DNA from: CAVSNH01 sp963729275
GTDB lineage: Bacteria; Actinomycetota; Acidimicrobiia; Acidimicrobiales; RAAP-2
Length of the DNA: 64,000 nt
Assembly: GCA_963729275.1 (NCBI GenBank)
Contig: CAVSNH010000004.1
Location: 496,001 to 560,000 of the forward strand
Direction of reading: 5' to 3'
Shown here: one piece after another, positions 16,710 through 26,085 of the stretch
Numbering within the stretch: the stretch's first letter is position 1
Layout: the number at the start of each line of letters is the position of its first letter
Translations under genes and position numbers: made by a program
The notes under the pieces: model-generated
What the model was told of the DNA's origin: nothing
What the model saw: only the letters and a program-made list of their open reading frames with translations
Database searches by the model: none

Positions 16710-18623
16710 TCAGGCCGGTCGGGTATGCGTGCGCTCCCGCCTCCGTCGCCGCCACCGGCGGAGCTCGACCTTTCGTCGACCGGCGAACCGGTACACCTGC
16801 CGATAGGCGCGGACCCACGGCGGTGGTCGTCGGACATGGAGCTCGGGCGCGGCCACAGATCGGATCTGCTCCGCCATCTGCAGGTAGACGTGGCGGCGGT
16901 AGTGGCGGACATCGGTGAGCAAGTCGTCAGGTGAGGTGACGATCTCCCGCACGTCGCACACCGCGGCATTGGGCAGCTCGGCCACCACCTCGTCGAGCGC
17001 CTCGTTCATGGCCCGGTGGTGGAGATGGCGCTCGGGCTCGCGCTCATTGTCGAGGGGCACTTCCGCCCCGTTGAGCAGGATCAGTTGCGCGTGGGGCGGG
17101 ATGGTGGCGGCGAGCCAGCGGATGTTGTCCTGGAAGTCGCTCGCACTGATCCCTCCGAGGAACTCGAACTCTCCGGCGAACCACTCGAAGAACGCCCGAT
17201 CGATCTGCTCGCTGGCCAAGCCGACCTCGAGACGCGGCCACATGGCGGGGTCGGTGGCATCCCGGTCGAAGTGCAGCCATGGCACGACCAACCCGAGGTC
17301 CCGATGCCGGTACAGGCCTTGCGTGTAGTCGGTGAGGACGGCGTAGACGAGCACGTCGTAGTCGGCCCCCACGACCGCCGGTGAACGGAACACGCCCTGG
17401 TCGAGAAAGGGGATCCGGTCGACCAGGGCCTTTTGCGCGGCGGTGATACCCCGCTGCGACTGCCGGAGCGTCTCGCTGTGGCCGGTGAAGATGAACGCCC
17501 CCGTCGGGCCCACATGGGAGAAGTGGGTGGTGATGGTCCCGCCCAGGAACTGCTGGGCGGTCGTGAGGTCGCAGCCGCCGACCATGAGGATACGGCGAGT
17601 CGGACCTGCCACGACATCCCGGGCGACGGCCGGCGAGCCAGACGCCGCGTCACCGAGGTCTGCCCACGACCCAACTTCGAGCGTGAGCCAGTCGACCGCG
17701 CCCTCGAGGCCAGCGGCCACGTCGCCCACGACGTCGATGGGCGGCCGGCCGAGGTGGTCGTAGAGCCACTGTTCGACCCCCATGTTGAGGATCCGACAGG
17801 AGAACAGGTAGTCGACCATGGCTCCGTCCGCCAGCCGGATGGCGTAGAAGCCGCAGATGCCGTAGTCGCCGTAGCGATCGCGAACGTGCACCGCGCCCGC
17901 TCGATAGTCCGGGTCGGTGAGCAGGTCGGCGAAGTCCTCGCCGCTCGGGCGCCGCTTGGTGAAGTTGAGCTGGTTGGTGCGCAGCACCAGCTCGTGGAGA
18001 CGCTCCCGCTCGTCGATGAGCGCCGACCCCTCGATCAGGTGAACCCGGATGTCGCAGGAACGGAGGAAGTCAGTGTTCGAATCGGGCGAGGACTGGCGAT
18101 CGATCAGCTTCTGCTCGAGGATCCGATACTGACGAAGTCGCGACAGCTCACTGTCGTCCTTGCCCCGACAGAACGGGTGGTCGAGAAGTGCTGCGATGAC
18201 CTCGGGACCCGCTACCTGGACGCCTGGCGCGGCCTGGCGAACCTCCTCGCGGTTGAGGACGGAGTCGTCGATGAACAGGACGCTCTCCGGACGAAGCTGG
18301 GCGTCCTCGACGATCTGAGCCACCCGCGCCCCTTTGGGTGTCCAGTCGATGCGGGCGAAGACGAACTCGTCCCACAGACCCGCCTCGTCCAACCGGGCCT
18401 TGGCCACCTCAGCCTCGTTCTTCGAGCAGATGGCGTTCACAATGCCCCGCCGGTTGAGGGTCCTGACGAGATCGAAATGGCCTGGCTGCAGCGTCACCGG
18501 GCCCTCGCTCAGGGTGCCCTGCCAGAGTGTGTCGTCGAGATCCCAGATCACCAGTTTGATCGGTTCGGCTAGATCCAGGACCGACTCGTCCACTGGGAGC
18601 TGTTGAAGCTGCCTGTCGTTCAC
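16710..18623 (-). CDS. FkbH-like HAD protein fused to SGNH-like domain
   Basis: Taking the GTG at 18623 as start (ATG 18662 is an alternative), the product has about 637 residues. Residues 23-35 carry the HAD motif VIWDLDDTLWQGT with Asp28 and Asp30, followed by FIDDSVLNREEVRQ and an acetyltransferase-like segment LRTNQLNFTKRR with DRYGDYGICGF, as in FkbH proteins that load glyceryl units onto carrier proteins. The second half begins ILMVGGCDLTTAQQFLGG and resembles an SGNH-type domain found in capsule-associated proteins. The C-terminus is extremely Arg-rich. No acyl carrier protein gene is nearby. It may prepare an acyl or glyceryl substituent for the surface polymer (inference). Confidence 0.78.
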   Translation of the reverse strand: MNDRQLQQLPVDESVLDLAEPIKLVIWDLDDTLWQGTLSEGPVTLQPGHFDLVRTLNRRGIVNAICSKNEAEVAKARLDEAGLWDEFVFARIDWTPKGARVAQIVEDAQLRPESVLFIDDSVLNREEVRQAAPGVQVAGPEVIAALLDHPFCRGKDDSELSRLRQYRILEQKLIDRQSSPDSNTDFLRSCDIRVHLIEGSALIDERERLHELVLRTNQLNFTKRRPSGEDFADLLTDPDYRAGAVHVRDRYGDYGICGFYAIRLADGAMVDYLFSCRILNMGVEQWLYDHLGRPPIDVVGDVAAGLEGAVDWLTLEVGSWADLGDAASGSPAVARDVVAGPTRRILMVGGCDLTTAQQFLGGTITTHFSHVGPTGAFIFTGHSETLRQSQRGITAAQKALVDRIPFLDQGVFRSPAVVGADYDVLVYAVLTDYTQGLYRHRDLGLVVPWLHFDRDATDPAMWPRLEVGLASEQIDRAFFEWFAGEFEFLGGISASDFQDNIRWLAATIPPHAQLILLNGAEVPLDNEREPERHLHHRAMNEALDEVVAELPNAAVCDVREIVTSPDDLLTDVRHYRRHVYLQMAEQIRSVAAPELHVRRPPPWVRAYRQVYRFAGRRKVELRRWRRRRRERTHTRPA

Positions 18624-18821
18624 GGTTCCGTGCCCCTGCAAGACGGCTGGACGGGCGCCCATGCCACAGCGCACGCTTGCCCCGAAGCTACCAGACACCC
18701 CATCGTGACCCGCCGTCCATGCCCGGCCCACGAGCGGCCGGGGAGCCGCCTACGCACCCGGCCGTCGGCCGACCGGTAAGCGCAGCGTGGCCCTGAACAC
18801 TTGCCAGTAACGTCTCCGGCC

Positions 18822-19688
18822 ATGGCCAGGGCCAGGTCGCTCGACAAACTGGGCCCCACACCGCCGCCCAGCCCGGCGTGGCGGACGGCACGCGCCGCCC
18901 TCAAGCGCACGGGCAATGAGCTCCACGACGTCTGGCTCCTCCGCCGGGACCCGACCTACCGTCGGCTGGCCGCTTCCTACGAGCTGCCCGACGGCAGTCG
19001 TCGGGTCTACTGCTACCACGTGCGCAAGACGGCGGGCACGAGCCTCTTCCTGAGCTTTCTGGCGCTCGGGGGTGAGGATCCATCGACCGTGTGGCGGCGG
19101 ATCAACCAGTCGCGGTTGAGTCGGACGACGAGCAGCCGGTACGCGTTTGCGTCGAACAACGAGCGGGTGCTGACCGAGGGTGCCTACTTCTTCGGCCGCT
19201 CCCACCACCCCGCCCATCAGCTGCGGCTTCCGCCCCAGACCTTCACGGTTACCGTGCTCCGCGACCCCGTCGAGCGGATCCACTCCTACTACGACTACCT
19301 GGTGGCCGGCGATGACGTCGACCAACCCGGCCGCGTGGCGGCCAAGGAGCGGCGGCTCGCCTACGGCGGCTTCGACGCCTTCCTCGCCCGGGTCCCCCTC
19401 CCGGACTTGCTCACCCAGCTGGCCATGTTCTCCAAACGCCTGGACGCCTCGGAAGCGGCCGAACGCATCGCCGCCTGCTCCTTCGTCTTCACCACCGGTC
19501 AGTTCGAGAGTGGGCTCGCCACCCTGGCCGATCGCCTCGGGATCGAGCTCACCCGGCAGAGAAGCCGCGTCACGAGCGAGCGCTCCACGCTTTCGGCGAC
19601 CCAACGCCAACGCCTCCGGGCTCGACTCGAGCCCGAGTACGAGTTGCTTCGCCTGCTCGGCCAAGCCGGGGTCATACCCGCCGGCTGA
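18822..19688 (+). CDS. Sulfotransferase-like protein
   Basis: The ATG at 18822 gives 289 residues. The segment YHVRKTAGTSLFLSF, with Lys69, matches the 5'-phosphosulfate binding loop of PAPS-dependent sulfotransferases, and TVLRDPVERIHSYYDYL matches the 3'-phosphate binding segment with Arg and Ser. The order and spacing fit the family that sulfates carbohydrates. No signal peptide or membrane helix is seen, so it acts in the cytoplasm, perhaps on a nucleotide sugar or lipid-linked glycan. It is divergent from the FkbH-like gene and its 3' end overlaps the broken YdcF-like gene. The acceptor is unknown. Confidence 0.8.
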   Translation: MARARSLDKLGPTPPPSPAWRTARAALKRTGNELHDVWLLRRDPTYRRLAASYELPDGSRRVYCYHVRKTAGTSLFLSFLALGGEDPSTVWRRINQSRLSRTTSSRYAFASNNERVLTEGAYFFGRSHHPAHQLRLPPQTFTVTVLRDPVERIHSYYDYLVAGDDVDQPGRVAAKERRLAYGGFDAFLARVPLPDLLTQLAMFSKRLDASEAAERIAACSFVFTTGQFESGLATLADRLGIELTRQRSRVTSERSTLSATQRQRLRARLEPEYELLRLLGQAGVIPAG

Positions 19689-20220
19689 GCCGGACCGCAC
19701 CCCTCAAACAGGTGCGGCCGAGCACGAGGACCTTGGCCAGGGCGCCCCACTCGTAGACCACGTCGTCGAGGAGGTGGCTCGGCGGGTCGGTGACGGGCAC
19801 CATGACCAGCTGGGCGCCCGTGCACCTCTCGAACAGCAAGCGGGCGCGGCTGACCTGCGAGCGCTCGGAGCGACGAGATTCGGTCCCGGTGTCGGGCGGC
19901 CGACCAGCCGACCCGCGAACTCGGCCTCGCCCCGGGTGTCCAGGGGATCGGCCCGGAAGCAGATGGTGCGCACACCCGACACCGGGCGCGGGCACGGCGC
20001 CCGAGGGTGGCCGCCCAGCGAGATGACGGCCACCCGCGCGTACCCGGCGTCGGCTAGGGAGAGCGCCTTCTTGGCCCGCAGCTGACCCGGGTCGCCCCAA
20101 GGGTCACGACGGCGTCGGCCCGGACTGGCTGATCGGTCGGTGGCCAAGGAAGAGCCGGCCCGTGGCCCCCAAGAAAACGACCAGCACCACCACGAGCATG
20201 AGCACGAGCACGAGGCGCAC
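19672..20220 (-). pseudogene. YdcF/DUF218-like protein, broken by three frameshifts
   Basis: Three minus-strand frames must be joined to give a complete YdcF-like protein. From GTG 20220 (after GGAAGGGGG) one frame gives a membrane helix RLVLVLMLVVVLVVFLGATG. A second frame supplies DQPVRADAVVTLG, a third continues GDPGQLRAKKALSLADAGY and ADPLDTRGEAEFAGRLVGR, and the first frame returns with SQVSRARLLFERC and LLDDVVYEWGALAKVL to a stop at 19672. The breaks lie around 20110-20150, at a CCCC run (20095-20098), and near 19870-19910. All shifts go the same way, equal to one lost base each. YdcF-like proteins are envelope proteins linked to cell-wall or vancomycin-sensitivity functions. Decay and sequencing error are both possible. 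Confidence 0.75.
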
Positions 20221-20304
20221 GGCCCCCTTCCGACGAACCCGGCGCGTGCCCCTCGTGGTCGGCCGCCGTCGCCCCCTTTGCCCAGGCTAGCGACCATGTT
20301 TTGC

Positions 20305-20315
20305 GAGACGGTCTC
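20305..20315. promoter_or_regulatory. Small inverted repeat GAGAC-G-GTCTC upstream of CDF gene
   Basis: A perfect 5-bp inverted repeat with a single-base centre lies 56 bases before the CDF exporter start, in the gap between it and the divergent YdcF-like gene. It could be a metal-sensor operator, but it is short enough to arise by chance. Confidence 0.2.
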
Positions 20316-20370
20316 TCGCCGGCCAGAAGCCGTGTCTGGCCCGGGCGGTAGGCTGGGCGGAGGGAGCACC

Positions 20371-21321
20371 ATGGATCGGACCCGACGACTCGCCGTCAGC
20401 CTCTCGCTCAACCTGGGGCTCGTGGCCGTCCAGATCGGCTTTGCCGTCGTCGCCCACTCGACGGCTCTGGCCGCCGATGCCGGGCACAACCTCGCCGACG
20501 TCGGTGCCCTGTCGCTCTCCCTGGTGGCCGTGCGATTGGCCCTGCGGCCGCCCAGTCCGTCGCGGTCATTCGGCAACCATCGAGCCACGATCCTCGCCGC
20601 ACTGGCCAACGCCTGCCTGGTGGCGGTGGTGACCCTGGTCATCGTGGTCGCCAGTGCCGAGCGGCTCGCCCACCCCGTGCCGGTTCGGGCCGGGATAATG
20701 GTGTCGGTGGCCGCCTTCGGCCTGGTCGTGAACGGGGTCTGCGCCATCCTTCTGCGGGACCGCTCCGGCGACCTCAACATGCGGGCCTCGGTCGTGCACA
20801 TGGCCGGCGACGCCCTCTCCTCGTTGGCCGTCGTGGCCGCCGGTGCCGTGTTGCTGGTCGCCCCGGCGGCGACCTGGCTCGACCCGGCCGCCGCCCTCGT
20901 GGTCACCGCCATCATCCTCGTCCAGGCATCCCGGGTGGTGGGTGGGAGCGTCGCCGTCCTGCTCGAGTCGACCCCGCCCGACCTCGACCCGGCCGCCGTC
21001 TGTACGGCCATGGCCGAGGTGCCGGGCGTGAGCCAGGTGCACGACCTGCACGTCTGGAGCTTGTCCAGCGACGTCCGGGTGCTCTCGGCGCATGTGGTGG
21101 TGGCCGGCCACCCCTCCCTCGAGGAGGCTCAGGCCGCCGGGGAGCGGGTCAAGCAGGCGGTCGCCGGACGGTTCGCCATCGCCCACGCCACCCTCGAGCT
21201 CGAATGCGAGCGCTGCGAGGAGAGCGAGGACGAGCACTGCCGGATGATGCCGGCGCCGGCCGGCGCCCCCGTCGCGGCAGTCGCACCCGGTTCCGGACAC
21301 CTCGGTGCCCACCGGTTCTGA
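20371..21321 (+). CDS. Cation diffusion facilitator (Zn/Cd exporter family)
   Basis: The ATG at 20371, with GGAGGGAG upstream, gives 316 residues. Six hydrophobic helices are visible. The transport-site motifs are AGHNLAD (His39, Asp43) in helix 2 and HMAGD (His143, Asp147) in helix 5, the HxxxD pair typical of zinc/cadmium CDF proteins such as ZitB and CzcD. The cytoplasmic C-terminal domain has VHDLHVWSL and AHVVV, and ends with a Cys/Glu/His-rich tail (ECERCEESEDEHC) that may bind metal. It exports divalent cations by proton antiport. No adjacent metal-sensor gene was seen. Confidence 0.93.
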   Translation: MDRTRRLAVSLSLNLGLVAVQIGFAVVAHSTALAADAGHNLADVGALSLSLVAVRLALRPPSPSRSFGNHRATILAALANACLVAVVTLVIVVASAERLAHPVPVRAGIMVSVAAFGLVVNGVCAILLRDRSGDLNMRASVVHMAGDALSSLAVVAAGAVLLVAPAATWLDPAAALVVTAIILVQASRVVGGSVAVLLESTPPDLDPAAVCTAMAEVPGVSQVHDLHVWSLSSDVRVLSAHVVVAGHPSLEEAQAAGERVKQAVAGRFAIAHATLELECERCEESEDEHCRMMPAPAGAPVAAVAPGSGHLGAHRF

Positions 21322-21853
21322 CCGGGCTCGCCTGCTCGCCGATCCCGTCCGCACTGCTGCCCGGACGCGACGCAGCCCCGAGTAACCGAACGGCCGAAGC
21401 CGCCCGAGCTCCTCGGGGCCACGCCTTCCAGTGAGGACGGACTCACCTGCGCTGGGTCGTGTCGGACGACCCTGCGGCAGGATCCGGTCCACGTCTCCGA
21501 AGAGCCACGGCCACATCCGAACCACCGTCCCGGACATCGGACCTCCCATCTTCGTCGCTGCGCGTGGAGCGTCTTTTGGGCTTTTGGCCCTCCAGCCGCT
21601 CAGCACTTCGACTCCGGTGGAGCATCGACGTTCCGAGCTAGGGGCAGCTTGAAGGGTGCCGTGACCAGGGTCAAGGTCGCGGCGCGAAATCCCTACCTTT
21701 TCCGCCACATTTCTCGGGACATCAACAGCAACCGCCGAGATGTCCACCGTTCGTCCCCAGGCCGACGCGGCCGAGGCCAATCCTCGTAGCATTCGCCCAC
21801 GCCCCGGTGGGCGTTCCCGGCTGGTCGGGGCCTCCGCCGGGGAGCCACTCGGC
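21322..21853. other. Intergenic region without recognisable gene
   Basis: About 530 bases separate the CDF and GH43-like genes. Open frames here lack ribosome sites and plausible protein content. An in-frame ATG at 21740 could extend the downstream gene, but the intervening residues look non-coding. No stem-loop with a T-run was found. Confidence 0.4.
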
Positions 21854-23158
21854 ATGGGCGACACGCAACCGAAACCACACGCGACGAACCACAACCCGCG
21901 TCGGACAGGTGGCGCCGATGGCGACGTTGGGGCCCGGTTCCACCGACGGGTGACCGTCGTCATCGTCGTCGCGGCCGCCGCCCTGGTGGTCGCGGCCGCC
22001 GCCCTGGTGGTCGGCGCACGAGGGCACACGACCACGACCGCCCCGACGGCCACGTCCTCGGCGCGAACGGCCCGGGCCTCGAACCCGCTGACCACCCGAC
22101 GGGTCGACCCGTCGACCATGTCCAACTTCTCGGCCCTTGCATCGAGGGCGCCGGCCGGCGTCGACGCACCACCGCCTGACCCCGACCCCGACGCCCCTGG
22201 GCAGGTGGTCGAGGGGGGCGCCGACCAGTCCGACCCGTTCCTCCTTCTCGACGGAACCCGCTACTTCCTCTACACGAGCGGCATCCCAGGCCCCCCCACC
22301 GTGAACGTGCCCGTGACCTCGGCCACACGGTTCGGCAGCTGGGGCCCGGTGACCGACGCCCTCCCCGACCTTCCGCCATGGGTCGCCGGCGGCTTCACCT
22401 GGGCCCCCGACGTCCAACGGTTCGGTACCACCTACGTCCTCTACTTCACCGCCCTCGTCCGCAACTCTCACCCGGCCATGGAGTGCATCGGCGACGCGGT
22501 GGGTACGTCCGCGGCCGGGCCGTTCCGCCCGCTCTCCCAGCCCTTCATCTGCCAGCCGAGGCTCGGCGGTGACATCGACCCGCGGGTCATCGTGAGCCCG
22601 GACGGCGCCCCCTTCATGCTGTGGAAGTCGGACCAGAACATCGGGGGAGCCAACACGCCCACGCAGATGTGGTCGGAGCGCCTCGCCGGCAACGGCCTCA
22701 CCCTCTACGGTCGTCCGGCATTGCTACTCAGGCCGGACGAGCCCTGGGAGGCGACCATCGTCGAGGCCCCGGACATGGTCGAGCTGGGCGACGCCTACTG
22801 GTTGGTCTTCTCCGGCAACTGGTACAACGGCCCGAACTACGCCATCGGCGCCGCCCGCTGTGACAGTCCGCAAGGCCCATGTGTCGACCTTCGCCAGAAC
22901 CCGCTGCTCGGGTCCAACGCCCAGGGCTCGGGACCGGGAGAACCATCACTGTTCGCCGACTCGGCCGGGGTCTGGATGCTCTACAGCCCGTGGCACTCGC
23001 TGGCGCCGCACCCCGACTTCCCGCGGCCAGTGGTCATCACCCGACTCGGCTTCGACGCAGCCGGCCCCTACCTGGCCGCCGGCGGCCCGCCGCCCCCCCT
23101 CAACCCGCTCCCGCTGGGCCCGGCCATGTGGCCGCCGGTAGGCCAATCAGCCCCGTAG
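21854..23158 (+). CDS. Membrane-anchored GH43-like glycosidase
   Basis: With the ATG at 21854 (GGGGAG nine bases upstream) the product has 434 residues. A hydrophobic segment at 33-54 follows a short charged N-terminus and acts as a signal anchor, and a Thr/Ala/Ser-rich linker leads to the enzyme domain. The five-bladed propeller pattern of family 43 is suggested by DQSDPFLLLDGTRYFLYTS, FTWAPDVQRFGTTYVLYF, GDIDPRVIVSPDGAPFMLWK and VEAPDMVELGDAYWLVFSG, which supply the expected Asp-Asp-Glu set. Substrates of the family include arabinan and xylan. It may trim the cell's own arabinose-containing surface glycan or a plant polymer. The 3' end overlaps gatB by 12 bases, tail to tail. Confidence 0.8.
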   Translation: MGDTQPKPHATNHNPRRTGGADGDVGARFHRRVTVVIVVAAAALVVAAAALVVGARGHTTTTAPTATSSARTARASNPLTTRRVDPSTMSNFSALASRAPAGVDAPPPDPDPDAPGQVVEGGADQSDPFLLLDGTRYFLYTSGIPGPPTVNVPVTSATRFGSWGPVTDALPDLPPWVAGGFTWAPDVQRFGTTYVLYFTALVRNSHPAMECIGDAVGTSAAGPFRPLSQPFICQPRLGGDIDPRVIVSPDGAPFMLWKSDQNIGGANTPTQMWSERLAGNGLTLYGRPALLLRPDEPWEATIVEAPDMVELGDAYWLVFSGNWYNGPNYAIGAARCDSPQGPCVDLRQNPLLGSNAQGSGPGEPSLFADSAGVWMLYSPWHSLAPHPDFPRPVVITRLGFDAAGPYLAAGGPPPPLNPLPLGPAMWPPVGQSAP

Positions 23159-24595
23159 GCGACGGAGCTCGGCGGCCACCGCCTTGCCGTCGGCGCCCTT
23201 CGAGGTCTGTCGCATGACGAGGCCGGTGAAGAAGCCGATCAGCTTGTCGCCCGTCTCGCCACCGGCCTTGAACCGTTCCCATTCGTCGGGATGGGCGGCC
23301 ACGACTTCGGCCACCACGAAGGTCAGGGAGTCGGCGGTCATGGCCTCGAACCCGTGGTCGGCGGCCACGGCCGCCGGATCATCGCCCCGGCCGGCCAGCA
23401 GTTCGGCGAGCACCACCTTGGCCTGGGTGGTCGTGAGCGACCCGTCCGCTTCCATGGAAAGGAGACCGACGTAGGCCGAGGTGGGCAAGCGCCGGGCCGC
23501 CTCGGTGTCGGCGGCCGCCTCGTTGGCCGTGCGGGACAGGGCGAGCGGTGCCGGCACCCCGGCCGCCACCGCCTCGACCACGAAGTCGTCGAGCCCGAGG
23601 TCGACCACCGTGGCCACCTGGTCGAGGCGAGACGGGGGCAGCGGACCGTCGCCGTCGAGGAGGGCAACCAACCTCTGGCGCCGGGCCCGGGGCAAGAGGC
23701 CGACGATGTCGGCGGCCGCGGCCACCCAGGCACGATCGGGGTCGAGGGGTACGAGGTCGGGCTCGAGGAAGTAGCGGTAGTCGTAGGCCTCTTCCTTGGA
23801 GCGGAGGCCGACGGTCCGCCCCCCGTCCTCGTCCCAGTGCCGCGTCTCTTGGACGACCTGGCCTCCCGACTCGAGGATGGCCGCTTGCCGGTCCACCTCG
23901 TAGTCGATGGCCCGGCCGACCGAGCGCACGGAGTTGAGGTTCTTGATCTCGCATCGGGTGCCAAGGGGATCGTCCGGCCGGCGGCGGACGGACACGTTGG
24001 CGTCGACCCGCATCGACCCCTCCTCCATCTTCCCGTCCGACGCGCCCGAGGCCACGAGGACTCCGCGCAGCTCGGTGACGTAGGCACGGGCCTGCTCGGA
24101 GGAGCGCAAGTCGGGCGCGCTCACGATCTCGACCAGGGGCACCCCCGAGCGGTTGTAGTCGACCAATGAGTAGTCGGCCCCGTGGATGCGGCCGGAGCTA
24201 CCGGCGTGCACCGTCTTGCCCGTGTCCTCCTCGAGATGGGCGCGCACGATGCCCACCCGCGTGCCGTCGGGCAGCTCGAGGCGGCCGTTCACGTTGATGG
24301 GCTCGTCGTACTGGCTGATCTGGTAGTCCTTGGCCTGGTCGGGATAGAAGTAGTTCTTCCGGTGGAAGGTCGACGGGCGGATCTCGCAGTCGAGGGCACT
24401 GCCGAGGGCCATGGCCAGCTCGACGGCGCGCCGGTTGAGCACGGGCAAGGAGCCCGGCAGCCCGACGCAGGTGGGGCAGATGTTGGTGTTGGGCTCGTCG
24501 CCGAAGGCGTTGAGACAACCACAGAAGAGCTTGGTGTAGGTCTTGAGCTCGCAGTGGACCTCCAGGCCGATCACGACCTCCCAGCCGTCGGTCAC
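23147..24595 (-). CDS. gatB: Asp-tRNA(Asn)/Glu-tRNA(Gln) amidotransferase subunit B
   Basis: The 482-residue length is standard for GatB. The zinc site is visible as Cys25, Cys27, Cys40 and Cys43 in LFCGCLNAF and NICPTCVGLPGS. The kinase-like core has FYPDQAKDYQISQYDEPI and GSMRVDANVSVR, and the C-terminal YqeY-like tail domain that contacts tRNA is present. GatB phosphorylates the misacylated Glu- or Asp-tRNA before amidation with ammonia channelled from GatA. The start overlaps the gatA stop by four bases (GTGA). Confidence 0.98.
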   Translation of the reverse strand: MTDGWEVVIGLEVHCELKTYTKLFCGCLNAFGDEPNTNICPTCVGLPGSLPVLNRRAVELAMALGSALDCEIRPSTFHRKNYFYPDQAKDYQISQYDEPINVNGRLELPDGTRVGIVRAHLEEDTGKTVHAGSSGRIHGADYSLVDYNRSGVPLVEIVSAPDLRSSEQARAYVTELRGVLVASGASDGKMEEGSMRVDANVSVRRRPDDPLGTRCEIKNLNSVRSVGRAIDYEVDRQAAILESGGQVVQETRHWDEDGGRTVGLRSKEEAYDYRYFLEPDLVPLDPDRAWVAAAADIVGLLPRARRQRLVALLDGDGPLPPSRLDQVATVVDLGLDDFVVEAVAAGVPAPLALSRTANEAAADTEAARRLPTSAYVGLLSMEADGSLTTTQAKVVLAELLAGRGDDPAAVAADHGFEAMTADSLTFVVAEVVAAHPDEWERFKAGGETGDKLIGFFTGLVMRQTSKGADGKAVAAELRRLRG

Positions 24596-26085
24596 GTCGC
24601 CCCCCTACCGGGGACAGACCCCGTCCCGACCGGCACCGGGGGTGTGGAAGGAGGTGCTGCCCCCTCGAGCACGGCCGCCACCCGCAGGACGGTGGCCTCC
24701 GACAGCGACGGCCCAAGGACCTGGACGCCGACGGGCAGACCGTCGTCGCCCGCTCCGAAGGGCACGCTGACGGCTGGCTCCCCCGTGAGGTTGGAGGGGA
24801 TGGTGCAGACATCGTTGTTGTACATGGCCAGCAGGTCGTCCGTCTTCGAGCCGATGGGAAAGGCGGTGGTCGGTGACGTCGGCCCGATGAGGGCATCGCA
24901 GCGGTCATAGACGGTGGCGAAGGCACCGATGATACGGGTGCGGGCCCGCAGGGCCTGGTTGTAGTAGGCGTCCATGTACCCGGCCGAGAGCACGTAGGTG
25001 CCGAGCATGATGCGCCGCTTGACCTCGTCGCCGAAGCCGGCCGTGCGGGTGGCCACGTTCATGGCCACCGTGTCGTCGGCGTCGACCCTCAGGCCGTAGC
25101 GCACCCCGTCATAGCGGGCCAGGTTGGAGGAGGCCTCGCCCGGGGCGATGAGGTAATAGGCCGACAGCCCGAGCCGGACCTCGGGGACGGCGACCTCTTC
25201 GACATGGGCCCCGGCCGCGGCCAGCGCCTCGGCCGCCATCCGACAGCAGGCAGCGACATCGGGATCGGCCGCCTCCACCAGCTCTCGCACGATGCCCACG
25301 GTGAAGCCGTCGATGCCGTCCCCGACGCCGTCGAAGGTGCGGGGAGACGGCCGCTCGAGGGAGGTGGAGTCGAGCGGGTCGTGTCCACCGATCACGTCGA
25401 AGACGAGGGCGGCGTCGGCCACGGTGGTGGACAGGGGGCCGATCTGGTCGAGGGAGCTGGCGAAGGCCACCAACCCGTAGCGGGACACCGCCCCGTAGGT
25501 CGGCTTGAAGCCGACCACGCCGCAGAGCGCGGCCGGCTGGCGCACCGAGCCGCCGGTGTCCGACCCGAGGGCCACGGGCACGAACCCGGCCGCCACCGCG
25601 GCGGCCGATCCTCCGGAGGAGCCGCCCGGGACCCGGTCGGCGTCATGGGGGTTGTGCGTCGGGCCGGTGGCCGAGTTCTCGGTCGAGGACCCCATGGCGA
25701 ACTCGTCCATGTTGGTCTTGCCTACGACGACCGCTCCGGCGTCGCGCAGCCGCCGCACCACGGTGGCGTCGTAGGGCGGCCGCCAGCCCGCCAGGATGCG
25801 CGACGAGCAGGTGGTGGGGAGGCCACGGGTGCAGAGGTTGTCCTTGAGGGCGATGGGCACGCCGCCCAGCCGACCGGGGTCCCGACCCTCGGCCACCGAA
25901 CGATCGACGGCGGCCGCCTGCTGGTGGGCGAGCTCGTCGGTCACCAGGGTGAAGGCTCGCACCTGGGCGTCACCTTCGGCGATGGCAACCAGGGCGTCGG
26001 CCACGACGTCGGCCGCCGACCGGTCACCCCGGCGGACGGCGGCGGCCACCTCGGTGGCACGGGATGGGGCGCCCGGCCGGCTCAC
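24592..26085 (-). CDS. gatA: Asp-tRNA(Asn)/Glu-tRNA(Gln) amidotransferase subunit A
   Basis: A 497-residue amidase-signature glutaminase. The catalytic triad can be placed at Lys81 (VPIALKDN), cis-Ser156 (VPGGSSGGSAAAV) and nucleophile Ser180 (GSDTGGSVRQPA). It hydrolyses glutamine and delivers ammonia to GatB. The GTG start overlaps the gatC stop (GTGA) and its own stop overlaps gatB, so the three subunits are made from one coupled message. Its presence implies that Gln-tRNA or Asn-tRNA, or both, are made by the indirect route, as in most actinobacteria. Confidence 0.98.
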   Translation of the reverse strand: MSRPGAPSRATEVAAAVRRGDRSAADVVADALVAIAEGDAQVRAFTLVTDELAHQQAAAVDRSVAEGRDPGRLGGVPIALKDNLCTRGLPTTCSSRILAGWRPPYDATVVRRLRDAGAVVVGKTNMDEFAMGSSTENSATGPTHNPHDADRVPGGSSGGSAAAVAAGFVPVALGSDTGGSVRQPAALCGVVGFKPTYGAVSRYGLVAFASSLDQIGPLSTTVADAALVFDVIGGHDPLDSTSLERPSPRTFDGVGDGIDGFTVGIVRELVEAADPDVAACCRMAAEALAAAGAHVEEVAVPEVRLGLSAYYLIAPGEASSNLARYDGVRYGLRVDADDTVAMNVATRTAGFGDEVKRRIMLGTYVLSAGYMDAYYNQALRARTRIIGAFATVYDRCDALIGPTSPTTAFPIGSKTDDLLAMYNNDVCTIPSNLTGEPAVSVPFGAGDDGLPVGVQVLGPSLSEATVLRVAAVLEGAAPPSTPPVPVGTGSVPGRGAT

